Below, in pieces: positions 6,935-13,953 of a DNA stretch of 20,020 bases. Below the pieces are notes generated by a model. The model was not told where the DNA came from. It did not search any database and saw only the letters and a list, made by a program, of their open reading frames with translations. The stretch's first letter is position 1. Each line of letters opens with the position of its first letter. Origin of the DNA: JBBQVS01 sp964250765 (GTDB taxonomy: Bacteria > Chloroflexota > Ktedonobacteria > Ktedonobacterales > Ktedonobacteraceae); assembly GCA_964250765.1 (NCBI GenBank), contig CAXUHF010000101.1:1-20020 (forward strand), written 5' to 3'. The position numbers were made by a program, and so were the translations under genes.

Positions 6935-8215
6935 TTACATAATCTTGCTGACAACAGTGGGACTAGGTGTAGTAGCTTTTCCGTCACTGTATTGTCTTCC
7001 ACGCCAGTCAACGCCTTGACGAGTAAGAATGCGCCATGTGGACTCGCCTAGAATACCCTCAAAGATGGCTCCGGCAAGAGGATGAGTAAACGCATAATAC
7101 CACGGCACCCGTAGCATTGTATTGAGCCAGAGTCGATATGCGAGTAGTGGCACTAGCTCTACGACGGTAGCTGCGGTTGCCTCCGCCGAACGAATGCCGC
7201 TTCCATTATGTGTGCGCGTCAACCGTGCCAGTAACGGCAATAGGAACGGCACAATCGTTATCATAGGTAGGCCAAGAAGTTCCAGTAGCACGAAAGGTAG
7301 ACCGCCACGACTGCCAAGATACGCATTTTTGCGCCAGCCGCGCCATGTGTCACGGAGATCGCTATACATATGTACATGTATAAGGTCCTGTCCATCGACA
7401 AAGTGCAGTTTGAAGCCATTCGACTTGACAACATGCGCGAGGTCTCGATCATCCAACAACGTGCCTCGCAGGTCTGGACGTGCATAACCGCCGAGAATGT
7501 CGTAGACCGCTTTGCGAATGAGGAGATACTGACCATTGGCAACCGCGACCTTGCTTTTGGGATCGTTGACCAAGCGTGGTGGGTACTGCATGCTGATACC
7601 AAGATAGGCCATTGGCATCAGTGTGCGCTCCCAAAAGCTCGGTAGTTCTTGCTCAGTGCCAACAGTGAACAAGTCCATACCCTCTTGTACGGCTTGTGTT
7701 ACCGTGGAACGTAACGCGTTAGGCGCATGCCATGTGTCGGCATCAGTGAACAGCAACCATTCGCCCTGTGCTTCCTGCACGCCTCGATAAAGTGCATGCG
7801 GCTTACCAGCCCAGCCTGCGGGTAGTTCATCACGTAAACGCAACACCCAGAGCCGATTGCCCTGTGGATGTGTCTGCGCTATCTCATCGAGCAAACGACC
7901 CGTACCATCGGTTGAGCCATCGTCAACGGCGATCACCTCGAACTGGCTATAGTCCTGCTCTAACAATGACCTGATACAACGAGAAATATTGTTTTCTTCA
8001 TTGCGAGCAGGCACGATAATAGAGACCGTTGGTTCCTTCATCTGCTCTATAACCGTCAAATCAGGCACATTTTTGCGTAAAGGGAGCTTCTTGAGACGGT
8101 CTTCAGCGCGTGGTAGTGTGCGTTGCCAGACGTATAGATAAAAGCCAACTACACCAACAACATGAGACCATAGCGTAATGCGAGCAAGGGATTGCCACCA
8201 GTTGTGCTTATCCAT
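6935..8215 (-). CDS. Family 2 glycosyltransferase, membrane-bound
   Basis: 426 residues from the ATG at 8215. An N-terminal membrane helix (about 11-30) precedes a GT-A domain: VSIIVPARNEE at 64-74, VDDGSTDGT at 97-105, and the DxD nucleotide-sugar/metal site D158-A-D160. DDRD at 255-258 and RGWRKN at 292-297 match the catalytic aspartate and the (Q/R)xxRW-like motif. Hydrophobic segments follow at about 305-332 and 347-375. The layout resembles CrtQ- or HpnB-type transferases that glycosylate carotenoid or hopanoid lipids, though the acceptor is not provable here. The longer reading frame to 8329 is unlikely because the promoter (8253-8281) lies inside that extension. It heads the minus-strand series with the transglutaminase and FHA genes, 239 bases apart. 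Confidence 0.88.
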   Translation of the reverse strand: MDKHNWWQSLARITLWSHVVGVVGFYLYVWQRTLPRAEDRLKKLPLRKNVPDLTVIEQMKEPTVSIIVPARNEENNISRCIRSLLEQDYSQFEVIAVDDGSTDGTGRLLDEIAQTHPQGNRLWVLRLRDELPAGWAGKPHALYRGVQEAQGEWLLFTDADTWHAPNALRSTVTQAVQEGMDLFTVGTEQELPSFWERTLMPMAYLGISMQYPPRLVNDPKSKVAVANGQYLLIRKAVYDILGGYARPDLRGTLLDDRDLAHVVKSNGFKLHFVDGQDLIHVHMYSDLRDTWRGWRKNAYLGSRGGLPFVLLELLGLPMITIVPFLLPLLARLTRTHNGSGIRSAEATAATVVELVPLLAYRLWLNTMLRVPWYYAFTHPLAGAIFEGILGESTWRILTRQGVDWRGRQYSDGKATTPSPTVVSKIM

Positions 8216-8252
8216 GTATTTTTTATACTCTTTTGCGTGTATTTTCTTCTGT

Positions 8253-8281
8253 ATTATAGCAATGGGAGAGCGGATTAACAA
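8253..8281 (-). promoter_or_regulatory. Sigma70 promoter of the glycosyltransferase gene
   Basis: On the minus strand TTGTTA (8276-8281) and TATAAT (8253-8258) are 17 bases apart. The -10 is extended by TGC (8259-8261). Transcription would start near 8246, giving a leader of about 30 bases before the ATG at 8215. Confidence 0.65.
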
Positions 8282-8391
8282 GCTATGAGGAGTTTTAGGT
8301 AGGAGTGCGTAGTGTGATACAAAACACACAAGTTACCTCTCTATAAGCTAAAAAACTGGTATAGCAACAGATAGAAAAGATATGTAAACTA

Positions 8392-8421
8392 TTAAATAAC
8401 GGTTATTAAGTATGCTATACT
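8392..8421 (+). promoter_or_regulatory. Promoter and operator-like palindrome of the PLD gene
   Basis: TTAAAT (8392-8397) and TATACT (8416-8421) are 18 bases apart, with TGC directly before the -10. A perfect six-base inverted repeat AATAAC-G-GTTATT (8395-8407) overlaps the -35 and spacer, where a repressor could block polymerase. The TATACT lies 40 bases before the ATG. Confidence 0.5.
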
Positions 8422-8460
8422 ACGTTTCTTTAAGTAGAGAGTTTAAATATAAATTGAAAG

Positions 8461-9372
8461 ATGGAGAATAGAATTCAAGTGAGTGATACATCCGAGAGTG
8501 TCTTTCGAGATTATAAAGATGCAATTAAGTATGGGCAAAGACAAGTTGCTAAACAAAATATGCTAGAGAAAGTAGACCTTAATCAAGCTTTCGTTCGAGA
8601 GGATTTTGGTTCGTTAGACTACTACGGAGTAGTAAAAGATTATAGCACTTCAGGGTCTAACAGAAATACGTCTGTATTTTTCAAGGACTTAGAGGATCAT
8701 CTTATAAATTTAATAAAAGAGGCACAAGTTGTTGTAGGTTGTGTTGCTTGGTTAACCAGTATACCAATACTTAAAGCTTTGTCGGAAAAAAAAGGGATAT
8801 CTTTTATTGTACAGAAAGAAGACTTTTTAAGACCTGATAGTATGGCGATGACTAATTGGAAAGCCCAGTTACATCAGCTTTATGATAGCTTACCAAAGAA
8901 ACTTGATCGTAGAGATTTTTATGATACCATTCTAGGTTGCATGAAGTGTGAACCGTATGCTTTGATTGACCCTGTAAGGTGTGTAGGAAACTGCAATATA
9001 GATAGACAATCTGCTTTTCCACGCTCTCATCACAAATTTGCACTTTTTTGTAAATATTCAGAAGACTGTAACTGTAAAGCATGTCGTAGAGAGAAACACT
9101 TCTATAGCGAAGACTATGGCTTACCTCACTGTGAATACTGTGACGAGAGAAAAAGTCAGATAAATCACATTAAACCTTATGCAGTTTGGACAGGATCCTT
9201 CAACTTTACAAAGAATGCTGTCATGTCCTTTGAAAATGCAGTTGTTTTACATGACTCTGAGATTGTAAAAGCCTTTTATAAAGAATATACACAAATTGCA
9301 GCGATTTCAGAGCCTCTTGATTGGACTGCGACATGGATGGAACCGCAATGGAAAATGCAAACGTATACATAG
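8461..9372 (+). CDS. PLD-superfamily nuclease-like protein with Cys-rich insertion
   Basis: A 303-residue protein that I read as a single-HKD phospholipase D-superfamily member, the arrangement of homodimeric nucleases. A beta-alpha start (about 72-120, with VVVGCVAWLTS at 90-100) is typical of PLD-like domains. The catalytic H-x-K is at H190-H-K192, with GSFNFT at 245-250 and E259 completing the motif. Residues 160-230 around the motif hold many cysteines: C160-x2-C163, C174-x3-C178, then C203-x-C205-x2-C208 and C224-x2-C227, which could bind one or two zinc ions. No signal peptide or membrane helix. The gene is visibly richer in A+T than its neighbours and ends about 135 bases from tRNA-Arg, so recent acquisition is plausible. 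The ribosome-binding site is poor (GAAAG directly before the ATG). DNA or RNA cleavage, perhaps in defence, is inference only. Confidence 0.75.
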   Translation: MENRIQVSDTSESVFRDYKDAIKYGQRQVAKQNMLEKVDLNQAFVREDFGSLDYYGVVKDYSTSGSNRNTSVFFKDLEDHLINLIKEAQVVVGCVAWLTSIPILKALSEKKGISFIVQKEDFLRPDSMAMTNWKAQLHQLYDSLPKKLDRRDFYDTILGCMKCEPYALIDPVRCVGNCNIDRQSAFPRSHHKFALFCKYSEDCNCKACRREKHFYSEDYGLPHCEYCDERKSQINHIKPYAVWTGSFNFTKNAVMSFENAVVLHDSEIVKAFYKEYTQIAAISEPLDWTATWMEPQWKMQTYT

Positions 9373-9397
9373 ATTTCGAGTTTTATAACTTGTACTA

Positions 9398-9419
9398 CAC
9401 TCAGCAGGACTCAAACCTG
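9398..9419 (+). repeat. Degenerate copy of tRNA-Arg 3' part (att-like scar)
   Basis: These 22 bases match 9509-9530 (T-arm and acceptor 3' side of tRNA-Arg) at 19 positions, with an uninterrupted CAGCAGGACTC core. It is a direct repeat 111 bases from the tRNA, downstream of its 3' end, the place where integrases leave attachment-site duplications. No integrase gene is visible in the window. Confidence 0.6.
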
Positions 9420-9449
9420 GAATTAGGCAGAACACTATTTCGCATTATG

Positions 9450-9496
9450 AAATATAAAAGCGCAAGGTGGAGATATTGTGTTCTCTATCTCGCGCT
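9450..9496 (-). terminator. Intrinsic terminator of tRNA-Arg
   Basis: On the minus strand, AGCGC-GAGATA pairs with TATCTC-(CACCTT bulge)-GCGCT across a 10-base loop, then TTTTATATTT follows. It starts about ten bases after the tRNA 3' end, in the right place to end the tRNA transcript. Confidence 0.55.
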
Positions 9497-9506
9497 CCCC
9501 CTCAAA

Positions 9507-9579
9507 CGCGCCCAGCAGGACTCGAACCTGCGACCAAAGGTTTAGAAAACCTTTGCTCTATCCACTGAGCTATGGGCGC
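9507..9579 (-). tRNA. tRNA-Arg, anticodon UCU
   Basis: A complete 73-base cloverleaf on the minus strand. The acceptor stem is GCGCCCA with TGGGCGC plus discriminator G. The D arm contains AGCTCAGTGGATAGAGC, the anticodon stem AAGGT/ACCTT encloses the loop TTTCTAA with anticodon TCT, and the T arm is GCAGG-TTCGAGT-CCTGC. CCA is not encoded. It reads AGA codons. A degenerate copy of its 3' part lies at 9398-9419. Confidence 0.97.
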
Positions 9580-9891
9580 ATTTTTGCTACTCAAGAAGCA
9601 TGTATGACTCCTTGGTGCTGTTGCCAATAATAACAAGTTACAGGTTAATCGTCAAGTCCTGTGAACATGTATTGGCTCTAGTAATGGGGTTCTACGACAC
9701 GGCATCGGCCCAGCATTCCCTATCCAAAAGCATAATTTGGGTCCCATCCTTCGGAAGGCATTTGATGAATATGCAGGGAGACCGCTCATGAATGGATATC
9801 CCATAATTTACGCACCTTCCGTATTGTTTACTTCCGAAATTTACACAACATGAAAGGTGCCGTTTGTTCTAAACGATTTACAGGTTACTTA
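9580..9891. other. Intergenic region without recognised gene
   Basis: 312 bases between the tRNA and the end of the SDR gene. I see no gene with coding character, no long inverted repeat and no convincing terminator. A short open stretch on the minus strand (about 50 codons, start near 9803) encodes nothing I recognise. A small CCTT-CGG-AAGG hairpin is present near 9750. Confidence 0.5.
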
Positions 9892-10710
9892 CTATGCTCC
9901 CTGGGCTTCGATGGAGACAGGCTGCCACTCTTTCCACGTTGCCAGACGGGACTCATAGTCCTGAGTTGCGGTGCCTAGAGGCGATACGCCGAAGAAGACG
10001 CGTAGAGGTGGTTGCGCGGCATCAACGACCTTGAGAATAGCGGAGCGAGTTGCATGCGGGTCGCCCGGACGCTGTTGAGTGCGCGCTTGGTTTCGCGCAG
10101 CACGGAGGTCCGCATAAGCTGGATTCTCCTCGCTGTGCTTCGCGGATGGGCCTGACCAGTCAGTCGAGAAGCCACCGGGTTCAATCAGCGTCACGTGGAT
10201 GCCGAAACTGGCGACTTCTTGCGAAAGTGCCTGCGAGAAGCCTTCGAGTGCCCATTTGGACGCGTGGTAGGCACCGATGCCTGGAAACGCGGAGATGCCG
10301 CCGATGCTCGACACCTGAATGATATGCCCAGAGTGCTGTGCACGCATAACTGGCAGTGCGGCTTGTGTGACCCACAATGCGCCAAAAAGGTTTGTTTCGA
10401 GTTGGGCACGCACTTCGTTTTCCGTGAGTTCCTCAATCGCACCAAAGTGACCGTAGCCAGCATTGTTAATGACGATATCGAGTTTGCCGAAGTGATCGGT
10501 GGCCTTCTTTACCGCGTCAAAGTCGGCGGCACGATCAGTAACGTCAAGTTGAAGTGGCAGGATGGCGTCGCCGTAAGTAGTAACAAGTGCGTTCAAGGAT
10601 TGAATGTCGCGGGCTGTCGCAGCAACTTTGTCGCCTCGTTCGAGGGCTGCTTCGGTCCACTCGCGTCCGAACCCTTTTGATGCACCCGTGATAAACCAGA
10701 TTTTGGTCAT
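9892..10710 (-). CDS. Classical short-chain dehydrogenase/reductase
   Basis: A 272-residue NAD(P)-dependent oxidoreductase with a Rossmann fold from its first residues. The cofactor glycine motif is TGASKGFG at 8-15, the structural NNAG at 82-85, and the catalytic set N107, S135, Y148 and K152 (Y-H-A-S-K). After the EPGG segment (177-180) comes a substrate loop. Arg34 in TARD, at the end of the second strand, suggests NADPH preference. The protein matches the common group of SDRs annotated only as oxidoreductases, so the substrate is unknown. The ATG is preceded by GGAAGGA at good spacing. It is a single gene, next to the tRNA on one side and the repeat block on the other. Its coding sequence is visibly richer in G+C than the PLD gene. 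Confidence 0.92.
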   Translation of the reverse strand: MTKIWFITGASKGFGREWTEAALERGDKVAATARDIQSLNALVTTYGDAILPLQLDVTDRAADFDAVKKATDHFGKLDIVINNAGYGHFGAIEELTENEVRAQLETNLFGALWVTQAALPVMRAQHSGHIIQVSSIGGISAFPGIGAYHASKWALEGFSQALSQEVASFGIHVTLIEPGGFSTDWSGPSAKHSEENPAYADLRAARNQARTQQRPGDPHATRSAILKVVDAAQPPLRVFFGVSPLGTATQDYESRLATWKEWQPVSIEAQGA

Positions 10711-10861
10711 AAAAAATTTGTCCTTCCAGATTTGTTAGAAACAAGAGGTGAGTTTGACAGGCAATAACTACTTCGTCGAATGAAACAGGTTTTAGGCAGT
10801 GCCGTTCCTGTTCATGTGAAACATTTTACACTTGAGAGTGCGCTCTAAGTCAAGGGCGATA

Positions 10862-10897
10862 TTTATGAAGATTAACAAATTTATGAAGATTAACAAA
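10862..10897 (+). repeat. Perfect tandem 18-bp repeat, two units
   Basis: The unit TTTATGAAGATTAACAAA occurs twice back to back (10862-10879 and 10880-10897). It borders the nested inverted-repeat block. Confidence 0.9.
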
Positions 10898-10908
10898 TTA
10901 CCGTGAGA

Positions 10909-11057
10909 ATCGCACGGACGCCCACAAGGGGCTACCCTACTATACGACGTTCTTGCATGCTCCGCATGCCGTCTATAGTAGGGTAGCCCCTTGGAACTTA
11001 TTCGGAAACTGGATGCTCGTGTATAGTAGGGACGCCCCTTGTGGGCGTCCGTGCGAT
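10909..11057. repeat. Nested inverted-repeat element with GGGCGTCCGT ends
   Basis: The outer arms, 24 bases each at 10909-10932 and 11034-11057, are perfectly complementary. Inside, 20-base perfect arms at 10925-10944 and 10974-10993 form a second hairpin that shares its left arm with the outer pairing. A near copy of the inner right arm (TATAGTAGGGACGCCCCTT, 11022-11040) offers an alternative partner. The central loop contains GCATGC twice. The size of 149 bases and terminal inverted repeats resemble a MITE- or REP-like non-coding element. The region contains several open frames, but they only read through the repeats. Confidence 0.8.
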
Positions 11058-11082
11058 TTCCGAGAAGTTTCCGAATAAGTTC
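10994..11082. repeat. Overlapping inverted repeat, 17-bp arms
   Basis: Arms GAACTTATTCGGAAACT (10994-11010) and its complement at 11066-11082 are perfect. They straddle the right outer arm of the 10909-11057 element, so the two structures interleave, suggesting one element inserted into another. Confidence 0.8.
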
Positions 11083-11088
11083 TTGTGG

Positions 11089-11173
11089 GCGTCCATGGGT
11101 CCCAAATCCACATGGCAAGCCAGAAACACGCAGAAACTCTTTGCGACGTAGCGTCCGTGGGTCCCAAATCCAC
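11089..11173 (+). repeat. Direct repeat GCGTCC(A/G)TGGGTCCCAAATCC
   Basis: Two 23-base copies (11089-11111 and 11151-11173) differ at one base and are 62 bases apart. A third partial GCGTCCATG occurs near 11212-11220. They belong with the GGGCGTCCGT family. Confidence 0.8.
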
Positions 11174-11288
11174 CCCAATTGCAGGTACTTGAACAGGCTT
11201 GCCCCTTATGTGCGTCCATGAGTTTCATTACCACGCTATTTTATTAATGTCCATCATTACACCCTTATCACCTGCTACAAACTGGACA

Positions 11289-11321
11289 GGACATAATGAA
11301 TTATTGACCCTACAAGTCCCG
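11289..11321 (+). repeat. Solo arm of the TAATGAATTA...CCCTAC repeat family
   Basis: TAATGAATTAT (11294-11304), followed shortly by CCCTAC and GTCCC, matches the right arm of the element at 15341-15365. Only a weak left-arm counterpart (CATTACACCCTTATCA near 11260) is seen. It ends just before the sufB promoter. Confidence 0.55.
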
Positions 11322-11337
11322 CGTTTCATGTAACGTC

Positions 11338-11366
11338 TTGACATTACCGACCAAAAAACATATAAT
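11338..11366 (+). promoter_or_regulatory. Full-consensus sigma70 promoter of sufB
   Basis: TTGACA at 11338-11343 and TATAAT at 11361-11366 are exactly 17 bases apart, matching the consensus at every position. Transcription would start near 11373, leaving a leader of about 97 bases. The leader holds a GTAAGTAAGTAAGG run and a six-base-stem hairpin (11398-11403 with 11416-11421). No recognised iron-sulfur regulator site was seen. Confidence 0.85.
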
Positions 11367-11469
11367 ACTAGTAAATCCGAGTAAGTAAGTAAGGATTAGC
11401 AGAGCAAGCTAAGAGTCTGCTATGAGCTATCTAGCATATAGAGTATTAGCCACTAAATTGGAGTGAAGC

Positions 11470-12870
11470 ATGAGTCAGGCATTCGAGTTGGAACAGGGCA
11501 ACTATACCGCCGGGTTCCACGTAGCTGAAAACTACGCGTACAAGTCCGAGCGTGGACTGAGCAAGAAGGTCGTTGAGCAGATCTCGGAGATGAAGGGCGA
11601 GCCAGACTGGATGCGCCAATTCCGTCTCAAGAGCCTGGACCTCTACGATAGGCGTCCAATGCCAACGTGGGGTGCCGACCTTTCCGGCATTGACTTCGAC
11701 AATATCTACTACTATATTAAGCCCGTTGCTCAGCAGGGCAAGAACTGGGACGAGGTGCCACCTGAGATTAAGGACACCTTTGACCGTTTAGGTATTCCAC
11801 AGGCTGAACAGAAATATCTCGCAGGTGTCACAGCGCAGTACGAGAGTGAAGCCGTCTATCACAAGGTGCGTGAGGACCTTGAGAAGCTCGGTGTTATCTT
11901 CACCGATATGGACACCGCCCTACGCGAGTATCCAGATATCATTAAAGAACACTTTGGTACCGTTATTCCACCGTCGGACAATAAGTTTGCCTCGTTGAAT
12001 AGCGCGGTATGGAGTGGTGGTAGCTTCGTCTACGTGCCGGAGAATGTGCGCGTCGAGATTCCACTGCAAGCGTACTTCCGTATCAACGCCCAGAATATGG
12101 GACAGTTCGAGCGTACACTGATCGTTGCCGCTCCTGGTTCATATGTTCATTATGTCGAGGGTTGTACAGCCCCAACATATGCCAGCGATAGCCTGCACAG
12201 CGCGGTTGTCGAGATCAAGGTCATGGAAGGTGCGCGTGTGCGTTACACCACGATCCAGAACTGGTCGAAGAATGTCTACAACCTCGTGACCAAGCGTGCC
12301 GCCGCATACCGCGACGCCACAATGGAATGGGTCGATGGCAACCTCGGCTCAAAGGTCACAATGAAGTATCCAGCCGTACTTTTGATGGAGCCAGGAGCGC
12401 GCGGTGACGTGCTTTCCGTCGCCTTTGCAAGCGATGGCATGCACCAGGACGCAGGCGCGAAGATTACACACCTTGCACCACACACAACCTCACAGATTTT
12501 GTCGAAGTCGGTTTCAAAGGGTACCGGTCGTGCCTCTTACCGTGGACTGGTTCGTATCAATCCAGGTGCACATCACACCAAGTCCAGCGTACGTTGTGAC
12601 GCTCTCTTGCTCGATGAGAATGCTCGTACCGACACATACCCAACTATTCGTGTCGAGGAAAATCAGACCGAAATTGGACACGAGGCAACTGTCTCGAAGG
12701 TTGGTGAGGATCAGCTCTTCTACCTGATGAGTCGCGGCCTTGATGAGTCAGAAGCATACTCATTGATTGTGAATGGCTTTATTGAGCCAATCACAAAGGA
12801 ACTTCCGATGGAGTACGCGGTAGAATTGAACCGCCTGATCCAGCTAGAGATGTCTGGTAGCGTGGGTTAA
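11470..12870 (+). CDS. sufB: Fe-S cluster assembly scaffold SufB
   Basis: 466 residues, the usual length for SufB, the scaffold subunit that with SufC (ATPase) and SufD builds iron-sulfur clusters in the cytoplasm. The N-terminal half has the typical KSERGLSKKVVEQIS and WMRQFRLKSL segments. The C-terminal beta-helix carries the conserved C376 in VRCDALL, which aligns with the acceptor cysteine of E. coli SufB, and H404-E405 in IGHEATVSKV, then LFYLMSRGLDE. Retention of these residues and of LFYLMSRGL supports SufB over its paralogue SufD. The ATG follows GGAG at six-base spacing. It is monocistronic here: own consensus promoter, strong terminator 7 bases after the stop, no sufC, sufD or sufS adjacent. 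The partner genes must be elsewhere. Confidence 0.97.
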   Translation: MSQAFELEQGNYTAGFHVAENYAYKSERGLSKKVVEQISEMKGEPDWMRQFRLKSLDLYDRRPMPTWGADLSGIDFDNIYYYIKPVAQQGKNWDEVPPEIKDTFDRLGIPQAEQKYLAGVTAQYESEAVYHKVREDLEKLGVIFTDMDTALREYPDIIKEHFGTVIPPSDNKFASLNSAVWSGGSFVYVPENVRVEIPLQAYFRINAQNMGQFERTLIVAAPGSYVHYVEGCTAPTYASDSLHSAVVEIKVMEGARVRYTTIQNWSKNVYNLVTKRAAAYRDATMEWVDGNLGSKVTMKYPAVLLMEPGARGDVLSVAFASDGMHQDAGAKITHLAPHTTSQILSKSVSKGTGRASYRGLVRINPGAHHTKSSVRCDALLLDENARTDTYPTIRVEENQTEIGHEATVSKVGEDQLFYLMSRGLDESEAYSLIVNGFIEPITKELPMEYAVELNRLIQLEMSGSVG

Positions 12871-12876
12871 ACTCAA

Positions 12877-12934
12877 GAACAAGGACACAAAAAAGAGCTT
12901 GCTATTAGGCAAGCTCTTTTTTGTGTCCTTGTTC
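12877..12934. terminator. Strong 26-bp hairpin terminator after sufB
   Basis: Arms 12877-12902 and 12909-12934 are perfectly complementary around a six-base loop. The core AGAGCTTGC / GCAAGCTCT is followed by TTTTTT, a textbook intrinsic terminator. Because an A-run lies on the opposite side, it would also work in the other direction. Confidence 0.95.
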
Positions 12935-13219
12935 ACACTATTTAGGTGATATACACTATTGTGTGTCTCACAAAAGTACTGTAATCTTATAAATATAAGA
13001 TACAGAGTGGCACTATAAAGACCTTCTCTAAGCACCTATTTGGAACAGCGAAAAGAAATGGGACAATTGACATGTTCCATCAGTACCGCAGCTATTTATA
13101 CTAAGGACATGCATAAATGAAAGCACCTTGAATGAACAAGGTGAACAAGAGAACAGACATGTGTCACACAATCAAAGGCACACTTCAGCCACCGCTGGAG
13201 GGGAAGCAGGGAAAGAGCT

Positions 13220-13930
13220 ATGAGTACTAGCATGGATAAGCCGCCCTCTGAAATGACACTGACCGAATTGGCATGTCGTTGCGAACTGGAAATGCACAAA
13301 TTTCGTCATAAGGAGCCAACCGACGACCGCTACTGTCTGGAAGTCTTCTATCGTGCGATTCATCGCAACGACCATGACGCGTGGTCACTGCTCTACAAAC
13401 AGTACAACGAGACGGTGTGTGTCTGGTTTCGCCGCCATAATAGCAAAGATACAGCGTCACGCTACATGAAGGAAGAGGACTACGTTGATAAGACCTTCGA
13501 GCGTTTCTGGCAAGCGGTTTACAACTCAAAGCCAGCATTTGAGTCGCTCGCTAGTGCTTTGAGTTACTTAAAATTGTGCTTGAGCAGTTCTTTGATGGAT
13601 GAACTACGCGACCATACACGCGCAAACCTTACCCCGTTATCGGAGTATGGATATAGTGACGATCCGAAATTTGAGGTGGAAGATACCTATCACGAAGGCG
13701 AGTTGTGGGAAGTCCTCAAGGATATCTTGCACGATGTGAAGGAGCCACGACTGGTTCGCGTAGCTTACCTTCTGTTTTACTGCAATCTCAAGCCGCGCGA
13801 GATCGTACGGAATCTGCCACACGAGTTCACGAGTGAGCAAGAAATTTATAACCTCCGACGTAACGTATGGGAACGCATGATGCGTAATCTCGACAAAATT
13901 CGCTGGCGACTCAGCGACGAAGGTAAGTAG
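13220..13930 (+). CDS. ECF-type sigma factor-like protein
   Basis: 236 residues with the two-domain plan of group 4 (ECF) sigma factors. Region 2-like sequence spans about 40-132: FYRAIHRNDHDAWSLLYKQY, then a DYVDKTFERFW segment (87-97) matching the D-(L/V)-x-(Q/D)-x-(T/V)-F-x-x-(L/F)-W core-binding helix. Region 4-like sequence spans about 160-226, with YLLFYCNLKPREIV followed by a basic helix (YNLRRNVWERMMRN). The match is degenerate, so promoter recognition may be unusual. An N-terminal extension of about 38 residues, rich in Cys, Glu and His, is not typical. The small double zinc-finger gene 189 bases downstream on the same strand could encode its anti-sigma factor. The start lies behind AGGGAAAGAG. 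Confidence 0.68.
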   Translation: MSTSMDKPPSEMTLTELACRCELEMHKFRHKEPTDDRYCLEVFYRAIHRNDHDAWSLLYKQYNETVCVWFRRHNSKDTASRYMKEEDYVDKTFERFWQAVYNSKPAFESLASALSYLKLCLSSSLMDELRDHTRANLTPLSEYGYSDDPKFEVEDTYHEGELWEVLKDILHDVKEPRLVRVAYLLFYCNLKPREIVRNLPHEFTSEQEIYNLRRNVWERMMRNLDKIRWRLSDEGK

Positions 13931-13953
13931 GCAGGTCGCACTCCTACCTACTT
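13925..13953 (+). terminator. Hairpin at the end of the sigma-like gene
   Basis: Arms AAGTAGGCAGG and CCTACCTACTT (13925-13935, 13943-13953) pair with one mismatch around a seven-base loop and are followed by a pyrimidine-rich CTCTTCTCCTCTC. The stop codon (13928-13930) lies in the left arm. It may only partly separate the sigma gene from the zinc-finger gene. Confidence 0.5.

Noticed and set aside
8216..8329. Longer glycosyltransferase start at 8329
   Set aside because: The extension contains the best promoter for the gene, and the ATG at 8215 begins directly before the membrane helix.
9321..9545. Plus-strand open frame of 74 codons across the tRNA
   Set aside because: It overlaps the PLD gene end, the tRNA terminator and the tRNA antisense strand; the QQDSNL phrases are translations of the tRNA and its duplicate.
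10195..10680. 161-codon plus-strand frame opposite the SDR gene
   Set aside because: It lies fully antisense to a well-supported SDR gene and shows no domain or start signal.
10862..11220. CRISPR array
   Set aside because: Repeats are inverted, unequal in length and irregularly spaced, and no cas gene is present.
10792..11234. Three overlapping minus-strand open frames (up to 128 codons) in the repeat block
   Set aside because: They read straight through inverted and direct repeats, encode the same short Gly-Arg-Pro-rich phrases in different frames, and lack ribosome-binding sites.
13041..13102. Promoter for the sigma-like gene (TTGACA 13067-13072 with TATACT 13097-13102), and GGAAC at 13042 as an ECF-type -35
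   Set aside because: The TTGACA and TATACT are 24 bases apart, too far, and no fitting -10 follows the GGAAC. A TGGAACA/TGTTCCA inverted repeat is present (13041-13047, 13073-13079) but with a 25-base spacer it is weak evidence.
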